A DNA stretch of 64,000 nt from positions 46,437 through 110,436 of the forward strand of contig HF993646.1 of NCBI GenBank assembly GCA_000433915.1, given 5' to 3'. The notes under the pieces are model-generated. The model had not been told where the DNA came from, ran no database searches, and saw nothing but the letters and a program-made list of their open reading frames with translations. The stretch comes from Clostridium sp. CAG:793. GTDB lineage: Bacteria > Bacillota > Clostridia > TANB77 > CAG-508. The position numbers were made by a program, and so were the translations under genes. Shown here one piece after another: positions 51,757 through 59,975 of the stretch; position 1 is the first letter of the stretch, and the number at the start of each line of letters is the position of its first letter.

Positions 51757-51764
51757 TTATTTTA

Positions 51765-51793
51765 TTGACATAAGAGGAAAAAGGTAGTAAAAT
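51765..51793 (+). promoter_or_regulatory. Promoter of glyS
   Basis: TTGACA (51765-51770), 17 bases, TAAAAT (51788-51793), 75 bases before the start. No T-box stem or AGGGTGGNACCGCG sequence is present. Confidence 0.75.
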
Positions 51794-51867
51794 TTATTCA
51801 TCAAAATAAAGATATTAGTGAACTACAGCTCATTATAGGGTATGTGATAGAAAGGAATATAGCGATT

Positions 51868-53250
51868 ATGGTAGAAAATATGGAAACAATAGTAAATCTT
51901 TGTAAAAGCAGAGGATATATTTATCCCGGTTCAGAAATTTATGGTGGACTTGCAAATACATGGGATTATGGTCCTCTAGGTGTGGAACTAAAAAATAATG
52001 TTAAATCATTATGGAGAAAGAAATTTATTCAAGAACAAAAAAATATAGTTGGATTAGATGCGGCAATACTAATGAATCCGGAAACATGGGTTGCATCTGG
52101 ACATTTGTCAAGCTTTTCAGATCCACTTATTGATTGTAAAGAATGCAAAACAAGACATAGAGCAGACAAATTAATTGAAGAATGGGCACATGAACACAAT
52201 CAAGATTTAGTTGCGGATGGATGGACAGATCAGGAACTTATTGATTATATAAATAATAATAAAATTCCTTGCCCTAACTGTGGAAAAACTAACTTTACAG
52301 ATATACGTAAATTCAATTTAATGTTTAAAACATTCCAAGGTGTTACTGAAGATTCAACTTCAACAGTATATCTAAGACCAGAGACAGCACAAGGAATATT
52401 TGTTGATTTCAAAAATGTTATAAGAACTACAAGAAAAAAGATGCCTATGGGAATTGCACAAATAGGAAAAGCATTTAGAAATGAAATAACTCCAGGGAAC
52501 TTTACTTTCAGAACTCGTGAGTTTGAACAAATGGAACTTGAGTTTTTCTGCAAACCAGGAACAGACTTAGAATGGTTTAAATATTGGAAAGAATTCTGCA
52601 AAAATTGGTTAATTGGTCTAGGAATGAAAGAAGAAAATATCAGATTAAGAGACCATTCAAAAGAAGAATTGGTATTCTATAGTAAAGCAACGACAGATAT
52701 AGAATTTGCATTTCCTTTTGGATGGGGAGAATTATGGGGCATTGCTGATAGAACTGATTATGATTTAACACAACATGCAAATCATTCAAAACAAGATTTA
52801 AGCTATATGGATCCAGAAACAAGCGAAAAATATATTCCTTATGTAATAGAACCTTCTTTAGGTGCTGACAGAGTAACATTAGCATTTTTATGTAATGCTT
52901 ATGAAGTGCAAGACTTAGGCGAAGGAGATTCAAGAGTTGTATTACATTTGCATCCTGCATTAGCTCCTTATAAAGTTGCAATATTACCATTATCAAAGAA
53001 ATTAAGTGATAAAGCAAATGAAATTTTCGATGAATTATCAAAGAAATTCCATTGTGATTATGATGAAGCAGGATCAATAGGAAAGAGATATAGAAGAGAA
53101 GACGAGATTGGAACACCATATTGTGTTACTGTTGATTTTGACACATTGGAAGATGGTCAAGTTACAGTAAGAGATAGAGATACAATGGAACAAGTTCGTA
53201 TTCCAATAAATGAAGTAGAAAAATATATCGAAGAAAGAATAGAATTCTAA
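51868..53250 (+). CDS. glyS: Glycine--tRNA ligase, homodimeric
   Basis: A 460-residue class II synthetase of the alpha2 type (not the bacterial alpha2-beta2 type). SRGYIYPGSEIYGGLANTWDYGPLG is the N-terminal signature, the zinc ribbon is CKECKTRH ... CPNCGKTNF, motif 2 is IGKAFRNEITPGNFTFRTREFEQMELE, and motif 3 is in IEPSLGADRVTLAFL. The anticodon-binding domain closes the protein. I take the ATG at 51868; the earlier GTG has no ribosome site. dapF follows at 15 bases. Confidence 0.95.
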   Translation: MVENMETIVNLCKSRGYIYPGSEIYGGLANTWDYGPLGVELKNNVKSLWRKKFIQEQKNIVGLDAAILMNPETWVASGHLSSFSDPLIDCKECKTRHRADKLIEEWAHEHNQDLVADGWTDQELIDYINNNKIPCPNCGKTNFTDIRKFNLMFKTFQGVTEDSTSTVYLRPETAQGIFVDFKNVIRTTRKKMPMGIAQIGKAFRNEITPGNFTFRTREFEQMELEFFCKPGTDLEWFKYWKEFCKNWLIGLGMKEENIRLRDHSKEELVFYSKATTDIEFAFPFGWGELWGIADRTDYDLTQHANHSKQDLSYMDPETSEKYIPYVIEPSLGADRVTLAFLCNAYEVQDLGEGDSRVVLHLHPALAPYKVAILPLSKKLSDKANEIFDELSKKFHCDYDEAGSIGKRYRREDEIGTPYCVTVDFDTLEDGQVTVRDRDTMEQVRIPINEVEKYIEERIEF

Positions 53251-53265
53251 AGAAAAGGTGAATAC

Positions 53266-54123
53266 ATGATTAAATTTACTAAAATGGAAGGCCTAGGCAA
53301 TGACTATATTTATATAGATTGCACTAGTAAAGACATAAACAACCCATCGGAACTATCTAAAAAGATAAGTGATAGACATTTTGGAATAGGCTCAGATGGG
53401 CTTATTCTTATAAAAAAGAGTAAGATTGCAGATTTTAAAATGCAGATGTATAATAGTGATGGCTCTGAAGCTGAGATGTGCGGAAATGGCATAAGATGTG
53501 TTGGAAAGTACGTATATGACAAAGGATTAACTAACAAGACTAACTTGAAAATAGAAACACTTGCAGGAATAAAAATACTAGAGCTTAATTTAGAAAAAGG
53601 AAAAGTTTCTACTGTAAAAGTTGATATGGGAGAACCAGTATTAAAAAGTGAAGATATTCCAATAAAAGATGGAAAGAAATTTGAATCTAAAGTGAAAAAA
53701 ATCTTTTATAAAGTTAATGTTAACATAAAAGATGAACTTAGAGAACTTACATGTGTATCAATGGGAAATCCTCATGCAATAGATTTTGTAAATGATGTAC
53801 AATGTACTGATGTTCATAAATATGGTTCAATCATAGAGATAGATAAACATTTTCCTAAAAAAATCAATGCTGAATTTATTGAAATTATAGATAAGAATAA
53901 TATCAAAATGAGAGTATGGGAAAGAGGAGCAGGAGAGACACTTGCGTGTGGCACAGGAGCATGTGCATCTGTAGTTGCAAGTGTGTTAAATGGATATACA
54001 GAAAGAGATGTTAATGTTAACCTATTAGGTGGAAAGCTAAATGTAAAATGGGATAAAAATGACAACCATGTGTACATGACTGGACCAGCTAATATTGTAT
54101 TTGAAGGAACAATAAATGTATAA
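53266..54123 (+). CDS. dapF: Diaminopimelate epimerase
   Basis: A 285-residue cofactor-free racemase that converts LL- to meso-diaminopimelate for peptidoglycan and lysine. The two catalytic cysteines are in MCGNGIRCVGKY (Cys72) and LACGTGACAS (about Cys228); MEGLGNDYIYID and NSDGSEAEMCGNG are the usual blocks. AAAGGTG precedes the ATG. It lies 15 bases after glyS, probably in the same transcript. Confidence 0.96.
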   Translation: MIKFTKMEGLGNDYIYIDCTSKDINNPSELSKKISDRHFGIGSDGLILIKKSKIADFKMQMYNSDGSEAEMCGNGIRCVGKYVYDKGLTNKTNLKIETLAGIKILELNLEKGKVSTVKVDMGEPVLKSEDIPIKDGKKFESKVKKIFYKVNVNIKDELRELTCVSMGNPHAIDFVNDVQCTDVHKYGSIIEIDKHFPKKINAEFIEIIDKNNIKMRVWERGAGETLACGTGACASVVASVLNGYTERDVNVNLLGGKLNVKWDKNDNHVYMTGPANIVFEGTINV

Positions 54124-54152
54124 AATTAACAAAATTAGAAATAATATATAAT

Positions 54153-54201
54153 AAACCGTCCAATCGTTCGAGAGAAAAATATAAGAAGATTGGGCGTTTT
54201 T
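54153..54201 (+). terminator. Terminator after dapF
   Basis: CGTCCAATC (54157-54165) pairs with GATTGGGCG (54188-54196, one G-U), followed by five T. Confidence 0.75.
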
Positions 54202-54220
54202 AAATCCTTTATAAAAAAAG

Positions 54221-54249
54221 TTGATATTTTAGTACAAATGTATTATAAT
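54221..54249 (+). promoter_or_regulatory. Promoter of the mreB-like operon with TetR-type operator O3
   Basis: TTGATA (54221-54226), 17 bases, TATAAT (54244-54249). The spacer contains TTAGTACAAATGTATTAT (54229-54246), the same near-palindrome as O1/O2 with two changes relative to O2, placed at the same distance from the -10. Confidence 0.75.
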
Positions 54250-54295
54250 ATGTATGGATTTAAGAGAAAAAGTGATTACGAAAGGAAGGCTTAAT

Positions 54296-55294
54296 GTGAG
54301 TGAGGATATTGGCATTGATTTAGGAACAGCAACAGTAATTGCATATACTAAGGGTAAAGGTATTGTTTTAAGAGAACCTTCTGTAGTTGCTATTGATAGA
54401 TATACTAATGAGGTTCTGGAATATGGAAAAGAAGCTCAGAAAATGATTGGAAGAAATCCACATAATATAGATGTAATAAGACCTTTAAAGGATGGGGTTA
54501 TATCTAATTTTACTGTGACGGCTAAAATGTTAAAGCATTTTATAAAAAAATCTTTGGTAAAGTCATTTTTCGCACCTAGAGTTATGATTTGCGTTCCATC
54601 ACAAATTACTGAAGTAGAAAAAAGAGCTGTAATTGATGTTGCTATGCAAGCAGGAGCAAAAAAAGTTTATTTAATTGAAGAGCCTGTTGCAGCTGCAATA
54701 GGAGCTGGAATAGATATTTCTAAACCATCAGGAAATCTTGTCGTTGATATTGGAGGAGGAACAACTGATGTTGCTGTGATATCAATAGGTGGTTCTGTTG
54801 TAAGTTCATCAATAAAAATTGCAGGAAATAAGTTTGATGAGGCTATTATAAAATATGTTAAGAAAAAGTATAATGTATTAATTGGAGAAAGAACTGCTGA
54901 AGAGATAAAAATCAGCGTCGGATGTGTATATCCAATGGAATCAGATACATTTGTAAAAGTAAGAGGAAGAAATCTTGAAACTGGTTTACCAGTGGAAATA
55001 GATATATCTAATGAAGAAATGTTAAAGGTGTTATTACCAATAGCAATGAAAATCGTGGATTGTGTAAAGACAACTATTGAGAAAGCTCCACCTGAATTAG
55101 TTGAAGACATAAGCGATAAGGGAATTTATATGACTGGTGGAGGAAGTTTATTATATGGAATGGATAAACTTTTATCAGAAAGCACAGGAATAAATGTAAT
55201 GATTGCACAAGATGCGGTATCATGTGTAGCAATTGGAACAGGAAAAGCACTTGATAATCTTGACGCACTTGATGCAAAATCAAGAAAGCAATAA
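54296..55294 (+). CDS. MreB/Mbl-type actin-like protein
   Basis: A 332-residue bacterial actin. Phosphate 1 motif DIGIDLGTATVIAYTKGKGIVLREPSVVAID, phosphate 2 LVVDIGGGTTDVAVISIG, and GIYMTGGGSLLYGMDKLL for adenosine are all present; IEEPVAAAIGAGIDIS follows the family. It is expected to form membrane-associated filaments that guide cell-wall synthesis. I choose the GTG at 54296, with GGAAGG, over the ATG at 54254, because transcription should start near 54256. It is unusual in being followed by a TetR gene and an acyl-CoA synthetase, not by mreC/mreD, so it is not the standard mre locus. Confidence 0.85.
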   Translation: MSEDIGIDLGTATVIAYTKGKGIVLREPSVVAIDRYTNEVLEYGKEAQKMIGRNPHNIDVIRPLKDGVISNFTVTAKMLKHFIKKSLVKSFFAPRVMICVPSQITEVEKRAVIDVAMQAGAKKVYLIEEPVAAAIGAGIDISKPSGNLVVDIGGGTTDVAVISIGGSVVSSSIKIAGNKFDEAIIKYVKKKYNVLIGERTAEEIKISVGCVYPMESDTFVKVRGRNLETGLPVEIDISNEEMLKVLLPIAMKIVDCVKTTIEKAPPELVEDISDKGIYMTGGGSLLYGMDKLLSESTGINVMIAQDAVSCVAIGTGKALDNLDALDAKSRKQ

Positions 55295-55310
55295 AATATA
55301 GGAGAAATTA

Positions 55311-55871
55311 ATGAATAGAACCAAGAGAAAAATATTTGAAACTTCAATGAGACTCTTTGCTGAAAAGGGATATGATGGAACAAGTATTGAGGATATTACT
55401 TCAACGGTAGGAGTAGCAAAAGGAACTTTGTATTATCATTTTTCAAGTAAAGAAGAGATATTTAATTTCCTTATTGAAGAAGGAATGAATCTATTAAAAA
55501 ATAGCATAAATATAAAGACTGAAAGTCAAAAAAAATACATAGATAAATTGCGAGCAATAATACTTATACAAATAAAAATAATTGTTAAATACGAAAACTT
55601 TATGGCAATGGTACTTAGTGAAGCTTGGGGAAATAGTACAAGAAGTAAGACTTGCCAGAAGTATATTAATGAATATTTAGATATAGTGAAGAATATTTTA
55701 GCTGATGGAATGGAGAAAGGCGAAATAAAGCAATTTGATGTAGAAGTTTTAGCAACTGAATTTCTAGGAATTGCATGTGGGAATTTATATTACAAGAAAA
55801 CAAATAATTTAAATATAGAAAAATTATATCATGAAATTGATAAAAACTTTGTACAATCATTAAAAGTATAA
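55311..55871 (+). CDS. TetR family regulator
   Basis: A 186-residue TetR protein. HTH: SMRLFAEKGYDGTSIEDITSTVGVAKGTLYYHFSSKEEIFNFLIEEG (about residues 12-58), a very typical recognition helix. The C-terminal domain is helical, ending YHEIDKNFVQSLKV. AGGAG precedes the ATG. It sits between the MreB-like gene and the acyl-CoA synthetase under operator O3. It is a candidate for binding the shared operator, as is the TetR at 33459. An acyl-CoA or fatty acid inducer is inferred from the downstream gene. Confidence 0.9.
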   Translation: MNRTKRKIFETSMRLFAEKGYDGTSIEDITSTVGVAKGTLYYHFSSKEEIFNFLIEEGMNLLKNSINIKTESQKKYIDKLRAIILIQIKIIVKYENFMAMVLSEAWGNSTRSKTCQKYINEYLDIVKNILADGMEKGEIKQFDVEVLATEFLGIACGNLYYKKTNNLNIEKLYHEIDKNFVQSLKV

Positions 55872-55895
55872 ATTATTAAAAGAGAGGGAAAAGAA

Positions 55896-57776
55896 ATGAT
55901 AACAAATTTCAAACTACCAAATTTTAAATTTGGAAAAATAAAAATGGATACAGTTGAAGGCCTAGAAAATGTAAAAATTGATTATGAAAAATTGCAAAAA
56001 GATAATCTAAAAAAGAAGAGAACAGAACCATATCCAACAACAAATTATAAGACTGTAAAAGAATTTTTCTATGAATCATTGGAAAAATATCCGGATGAGG
56101 ACTGTATTCTTGAGAAACCTGATCATAAAACACCTTATAAAGTTACAAATTACAGAGATTTTGGTAGAGATGTAAAGGCTCTTGGAACATCAATTATTAA
56201 GTTATTAAATTTAAAGGATAAGAGAATAATTATAATTGGTGAATCTCAATATGGGTGGTATGTATCTTATATGGCATTACTTTGTGGCGCAGGCTTAGCT
56301 GTTCCAGTTGATAGAGAATTACCTGTAAATGAATTGGAAAACTTAATAAAGAGAAGTAAAGCAAGTGCAATTATTTATTCTCCTAAGAAAGCAGATGATA
56401 TAAAGAAAATAAAAGATAATGTTCCAGATGTAGAATATTTTATTGAAATGAAATCAGATAAAGCTATTGATGGTAAAGATGTAGGTATAAACTTCTTAAT
56501 TGAAAATGGAAAAAAGATTTTAGATTCTGGAGATAATACTTTTGACAAGATTGAAATTGATCCAGAAGAATTTAAAGTATTAATATTTACATCAGGTACA
56601 ACATCAAATTCAAAAGGTGTAATGCTATGTAATAGAAATTTAGCTGAAAATATAAATGCTTGTAATGCGTATGTACAGTTATATCCAACAGATATGCTAT
56701 TTTCAATTTTGCCTCTACATCATACTTATGAATCAACAATTGGTTTCTTATATCCAATGGCAAGAGGAGCATCTGTTGCTGTATGTGAAGGATTAAGATA
56801 TATTGTTCCTAACTTACAAGAAGCTCATCCAACTGCAATATTAACAGTTCCACTGTTGGTAGAAAGCATATATAAGAAAATAAATGAAAGCATAAAGAAA
56901 AGTCACAAAGAAGCTATAGTTAATTCCATGATACATATTACTAATGTTTTAAAATCAGTGGGCATTGATATAAAGAAAAAAGTATTTAAAGAAATATATG
57001 ATAATTTGGGTGGAAATCTTAGAATAATAGTATCTGCAGCTGCACCTATTGATAAAAAAGTAGGAAATTGGCTAGAAGATATAGGCATAACATTCTTACA
57101 AGGATATGGATTAACTGAAACAGCTCCTATATCAGCATTAACACCAGAATATAAACCAATGGTTGGATCAGCTGGTAAAGCTATTGTTCAAGCAGATATC
57201 AAAGTAAATGATCCAAATGAAAACGGAGAAGGGGAGATTATGATAAAAACTCCAACTCTTATGCTTGGATATTATGAAGATGAAGAAGCAACTAAAGATG
57301 TAATAACAGAGGATGGATATTTCCATTCAGGAGACATTGGATATATTGATAAGGATGGATACATATATATTACAGGAAGAATAAAAAACGTAATAGTAAC
57401 TCAAAATGGTAAAAATATTTATCCAGAAGAAATTGAAATGTTGCTAGAAAAAATACCTACAATAAAAGAAGTAATGGTATATGGTAAATCACCAGAAGGC
57501 GAAGATGCAAAGAGAAAAGATGCTAAAGAACTTATAATTACGGCAAGAGTAATACCAAATGAAGATGAATTAAATAAAATTAAACCTAATATGACAGAAC
57601 AAGAGATTCATGATACTATATGGGAGAGCATAAAAGAAGTAAATAAAAAGCTTACATCTTATAAAGCAATAAAATGTTTAGAAATAAAACATGGTGAATT
57701 TGAAAAGACATCAACAATGAAAATAAAAAGATATAAAGAATTAAAAAAAGATGCTATTGCTAATCAGAGTAAATAA
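55896..57776 (+). CDS. Long-chain acyl-CoA synthetase, AMP-binding
   Basis: A 626-residue ANL-family enzyme activating fatty acids to acyl-AMP and acyl-CoA. The P-loop is LIFTSGTTSNSKGVMLCNRN (about residues 227-246), then LPLHHTYESTIGFLYPMARG, QGYGLTETAPISALTPEYK (A5) and DGYFHSGDIGYIDKDGYIYITGRIKN (A7-A8), ending with KTSTMKIKRYKEL with the C-terminal lysine. The first 50 residues are an extra polar segment. Cytoplasmic or membrane-associated. Third gene of the operon under O3; it supports the idea of a lipid regulon. Confidence 0.92.
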   Translation: MITNFKLPNFKFGKIKMDTVEGLENVKIDYEKLQKDNLKKKRTEPYPTTNYKTVKEFFYESLEKYPDEDCILEKPDHKTPYKVTNYRDFGRDVKALGTSIIKLLNLKDKRIIIIGESQYGWYVSYMALLCGAGLAVPVDRELPVNELENLIKRSKASAIIYSPKKADDIKKIKDNVPDVEYFIEMKSDKAIDGKDVGINFLIENGKKILDSGDNTFDKIEIDPEEFKVLIFTSGTTSNSKGVMLCNRNLAENINACNAYVQLYPTDMLFSILPLHHTYESTIGFLYPMARGASVAVCEGLRYIVPNLQEAHPTAILTVPLLVESIYKKINESIKKSHKEAIVNSMIHITNVLKSVGIDIKKKVFKEIYDNLGGNLRIIVSAAAPIDKKVGNWLEDIGITFLQGYGLTETAPISALTPEYKPMVGSAGKAIVQADIKVNDPNENGEGEIMIKTPTLMLGYYEDEEATKDVITEDGYFHSGDIGYIDKDGYIYITGRIKNVIVTQNGKNIYPEEIEMLLEKIPTIKEVMVYGKSPEGEDAKRKDAKELIITARVIPNEDELNKIKPNMTEQEIHDTIWESIKEVNKKLTSYKAIKCLEIKHGEFEKTSTMKIKRYKELKKDAIANQSK

Positions 57777-57892
57777 TTGGAATAAAAAGATTACAAAAAT
57801 GTAATAAAACTATATAACGCAGATGACAAGCAAACCTTACGGAAATAATATTTTGAAGAATAAAAAAATTCAAAATATTTTTTCTTTTTGCT

Positions 57893-57921
57893 TGACAAGT
57901 GTCTTACAGTTGTACTAAAAT
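57893..57921 (+). promoter_or_regulatory. Promoter of the unknown helical protein gene with operator O4
   Basis: TTGACA (57893-57898), 17 bases, TAAAAT (57916-57921). The spacer carries the operator in the other orientation: ACAGTTGTACTAAAA differs from the reverse complement of O2 by one base over 15. It occupies the same position relative to the -10 as O1-O3. Confidence 0.7.
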
Positions 57922-57987
57922 TAGGATAGTAAAAATAGAAGCACTAAATACCATGCTTTACATAAATCAAAGGAGGTAAAGTTTACA

Positions 57988-58911
57988 ATGCCTAGAAGAG
58001 GGATAGTAAACGTGAGAATGGTAATCACGGAAGAAAAAATATTATCAAACATAGAAAAGGTTCAAAGACTTATAAATCCAAATAGTAAGAAGCAAATAAT
58101 TGAATTAGATGATAACTCTTACTTTAAAGATTTAGTAGAATCAATTAAAACCTATTTAATAGAATACCCTAAAAAGAAGAACTTTCCTAAGAGTGTATAT
58201 GATGCTGCTTATGAATTAGTGGAATATGCTACAAATCAATTTGAAGAGAACACAAAACAAATAGAGCATTTAATAAAGCAAAGAGAGTACAATATTAAAT
58301 CAGCTACAATATTAAAGCAAACATTAGCTATAGTTCAAACACAAGATGATGAATGGAAAAAGAGTGTTAATGAAGTTAGTGATAGATTTTCAGCAGAAAT
58401 AATTGAAGCTTTAAATGTTATTGGAAAGTCTAAGAACGATAATACTGAAGCATATCAAGAAGCTGAGAAACTTGTTAATGCGCGTATTGCTAATTTGGAA
58501 TCAAATCTTCATATAGAAATCGATATGGAAAGAGTTGAAGATAGATCTAAAGCATTAAGCTACATTGGAATAGAAATAGCAGATGCTTTAAAACTAATAC
58601 CAACACCGGTTGCTGAAGAACCAAAAGTAGAGGAAGTCGCTGAACAAGCTAAAGTTGAAGAAGCTAAACCACAAACTAATAATGTAAAAGTAGCTAATAC
58701 AAATGTTGCTCCTACACAACCTGTACAAAGCAAGACACAAGCTTATGAAAACTTCTATAGTGAAACAAGAACAGAAGTTAAATCTTCTTTGTGGAATAAA
58801 TTCAAAAATAGCAAATTTGTTAGAGCAGTTAAATATGCACTAAAAATTAGAGTTGTATTACAATTACCTGAAGCATTACCAGAGGGTAATTCGGATGGTA
58901 TGAGAAAATAA
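57988..58911 (+). CDS. Unknown helical protein under the lipid-regulon operator
   Basis: A 307-residue protein with no recognised family. Residues about 10-205 are strongly helical and charged with coiled-coil-like heptads (ITEEKILSNIEKVQRLI, VYDAAYELVEYATNQFEENTKQIEHLIKQ). Residues about 210-250 are a Pro/Val/Glu/Lys/Ala-rich flexible linker. Residues about 265-300 are basic and hydrophobic (SLWNKFKNSKFVRAVKYALKIRVVLQLPEALP), like an amphipathic membrane-binding helix. There is no signal peptide. AAAGGAGGT is a near-perfect ribosome site. The general plan resembles phasin- or DivIVA-like proteins, but this is only a comparison of layout. The operator links it to the lipid genes. Confidence 0.6.
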   Translation: MPRRGIVNVRMVITEEKILSNIEKVQRLINPNSKKQIIELDDNSYFKDLVESIKTYLIEYPKKKNFPKSVYDAAYELVEYATNQFEENTKQIEHLIKQREYNIKSATILKQTLAIVQTQDDEWKKSVNEVSDRFSAEIIEALNVIGKSKNDNTEAYQEAEKLVNARIANLESNLHIEIDMERVEDRSKALSYIGIEIADALKLIPTPVAEEPKVEEVAEQAKVEEAKPQTNNVKVANTNVAPTQPVQSKTQAYENFYSETRTEVKSSLWNKFKNSKFVRAVKYALKIRVVLQLPEALPEGNSDGMRK

Positions 58912-58962
58912 AATACAAATAATGCACGTGAAAAAATATTTAAAAAAATTTCGAAAAATGTA

Positions 58963-58991
58963 TTGACAGAATAATAAAAATATTATAAAAT
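58963..58991 (+). promoter_or_regulatory. Promoter of tRNA-Met/tRNA-Tyr
   Basis: TTGACA (58963-58968), 17 bases, TAAAAT (58986-58991), 20 bases before the first tRNA. An inverted pair GCACGTG (58924-58930) / CACGTGC (58996-59002) flanks it. Confidence 0.8.
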
Positions 58992-59010
58992 AAATCACGT
59001 GCTGAGATAT

Positions 59011-59087
59011 GCGCCTTTAGCTCAGCTGGTCAGAGCAACCGGCTCATAACCGGTCGGTCCAAGGTTCGAATCCTTGAAGGCGCACCA
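59011..59087 (+). tRNA. tRNA with CAT anticodon, probably elongator tRNA-Met
   Basis: A 77-base cloverleaf: acceptor GCGCCTT/AAGGCGC, D arm AGCTCAGCTGGTCAGAGC, anticodon stem ACCGG/CCGGT with loop CTCATAA, T arm CAAGGTTCGAATCCTTG, encoded CCA. The CAT anticodon could also be tRNA-Ile2 (lysidine); sequence alone does not decide this. Confidence 0.9.
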
Positions 59088-59152
59088 TTTTTTTATTATA
59101 GTCTATACATATAGTATGGACTATAAATAAAAATTTTTAATAATTTGTTTAA

Positions 59153-59238
59153 GGGCAGATGGCCGAGTGGCTAAAGGCGGCAGACTGTAAATCTGTTCTC
59201 ATTTGAGTACGATGGTTCGAATCCATCTCTGCCCACCA
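59153..59238 (+). tRNA. tRNA-Tyr (anticodon GTA)
   Basis: An 86-base class II tRNA with a long variable arm. Acceptor GGGCAGA/TCTGCCC, anticodon loop CTGTAAA, T arm GATGGTTCGAATCCATC and encoded CCA. It lies 65 bases after the preceding tRNA, probably on one transcript. Confidence 0.96.
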
Positions 59239-59244
59239 TTATAG

Positions 59245-59289
59245 AAATCGTAGAAATACTGAGAAATTAGTATATCTACGATTTTTATA
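59245..59289 (+). terminator. Terminator after tRNA-Tyr
   Basis: AAATCGTAGA (59245-59254) pairs with TCTACGATTT (59275-59284), followed by a T run. Confidence 0.8.
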
Positions 59290-59401
59290 ATGTAAGTTTA
59301 ATACGATTGGAATGGATAAATTAGTTTATTTTTATGTAATTTAAGCTATTTGACATTTATAAAATATCTATGTATAATACATAAATAGGGAGGATGCCAA
59401 A

Positions 59402-59740
59402 ATGAAAAATTTAAGAAATATATTATGGGGAATTGTACTAATTGTATTAGGACTAATTATGGGAGCTAATTCATTAGGAATAATTAATGTGGAATTGTTC
59501 TTTGCTGGATGGTGGACTTTATTCATAATTGTGCCTTGTGTAATTGGATTAATAACAGAAAAAGATAAAGCCGGATATATAGTTGGAATTATAGTAGGAG
59601 TAATTTTACTTTTGTCAAGACAAAATGTGATTAGTACAGATATGATTTGGAAACTAGCATTACCAGTTATACTAATAATTGTAGGAATATCATTTTTCTT
59701 TAAGAATAAAGATAATTCAAATAATGATGAAAACAAATAA
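59402..59740 (+). CDS. LiaI/LiaF-type membrane protein (DUF5668-like)
   Basis: A 112-residue protein with four membrane helices: LRNILWGIVLIVLGLIMGANSLG, WWTLFIIVPCVIGLI, GYIVGIIVGVILLL and LALPVILIIVGISFFF, then a polar tail. The motif GWWTLFIIVPCVIGL and the repeat of G-x-x-L-I-L-G are typical of LiaI-LiaF-like transmembrane regions, linked to envelope stress in Bacillus. Here there is no LiaRS two-component pair beside it, so the link is only family-level. AGGGAGG precedes the ATG, and a terminator follows. Confidence 0.8.
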   Translation: MKNLRNILWGIVLIVLGLIMGANSLGIINVELFFAGWWTLFIIVPCVIGLITEKDKAGYIVGIIVGVILLLSRQNVISTDMIWKLALPVILIIVGISFFFKNKDNSNNDENK

Positions 59741-59749
59741 TAGTAAGAG

Positions 59750-59781
59750 AAAGCCTAAGTTTTAATAATTTAGGCTTTTTT
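59750..59781 (+). terminator. Terminator after the LiaF-like gene
   Basis: AAAGCCTAA (59750-59758) pairs with TTAGGCTTT (59770-59778), followed by T. Confidence 0.85.
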
Positions 59782-59908
59782 AATATTAATAGATAAATAG
59801 AAAATATGACGATTGCAGAAGTATAAGATATAATAATATAATGAAATAGAATAGAAAAAAGGAAAGGTTTTACAGAAGAAGTTTAAATAGTATGTTTGCA
59901 TTCAAATA

Positions 59909-59937
59909 TTGACAACAAAAGTAAATAATTATATAAT
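59909..59937 (+). promoter_or_regulatory. Promoter of the inorganic pyrophosphatase gene
   Basis: TTGACA (59909-59914), 17 bases, TATAAT (59932-59937): perfect consensus. Confidence 0.9.
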
Positions 59938-59975
59938 GTGACCATATAATTACGAATATGAAAGGATATAATAAT

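Noticed and set aside
51765..51868. T-box leader before glyS
   Set aside because: No AGGGTGGNACCGCG box, no specifier loop and no terminator; the leader is only about 70 bases.
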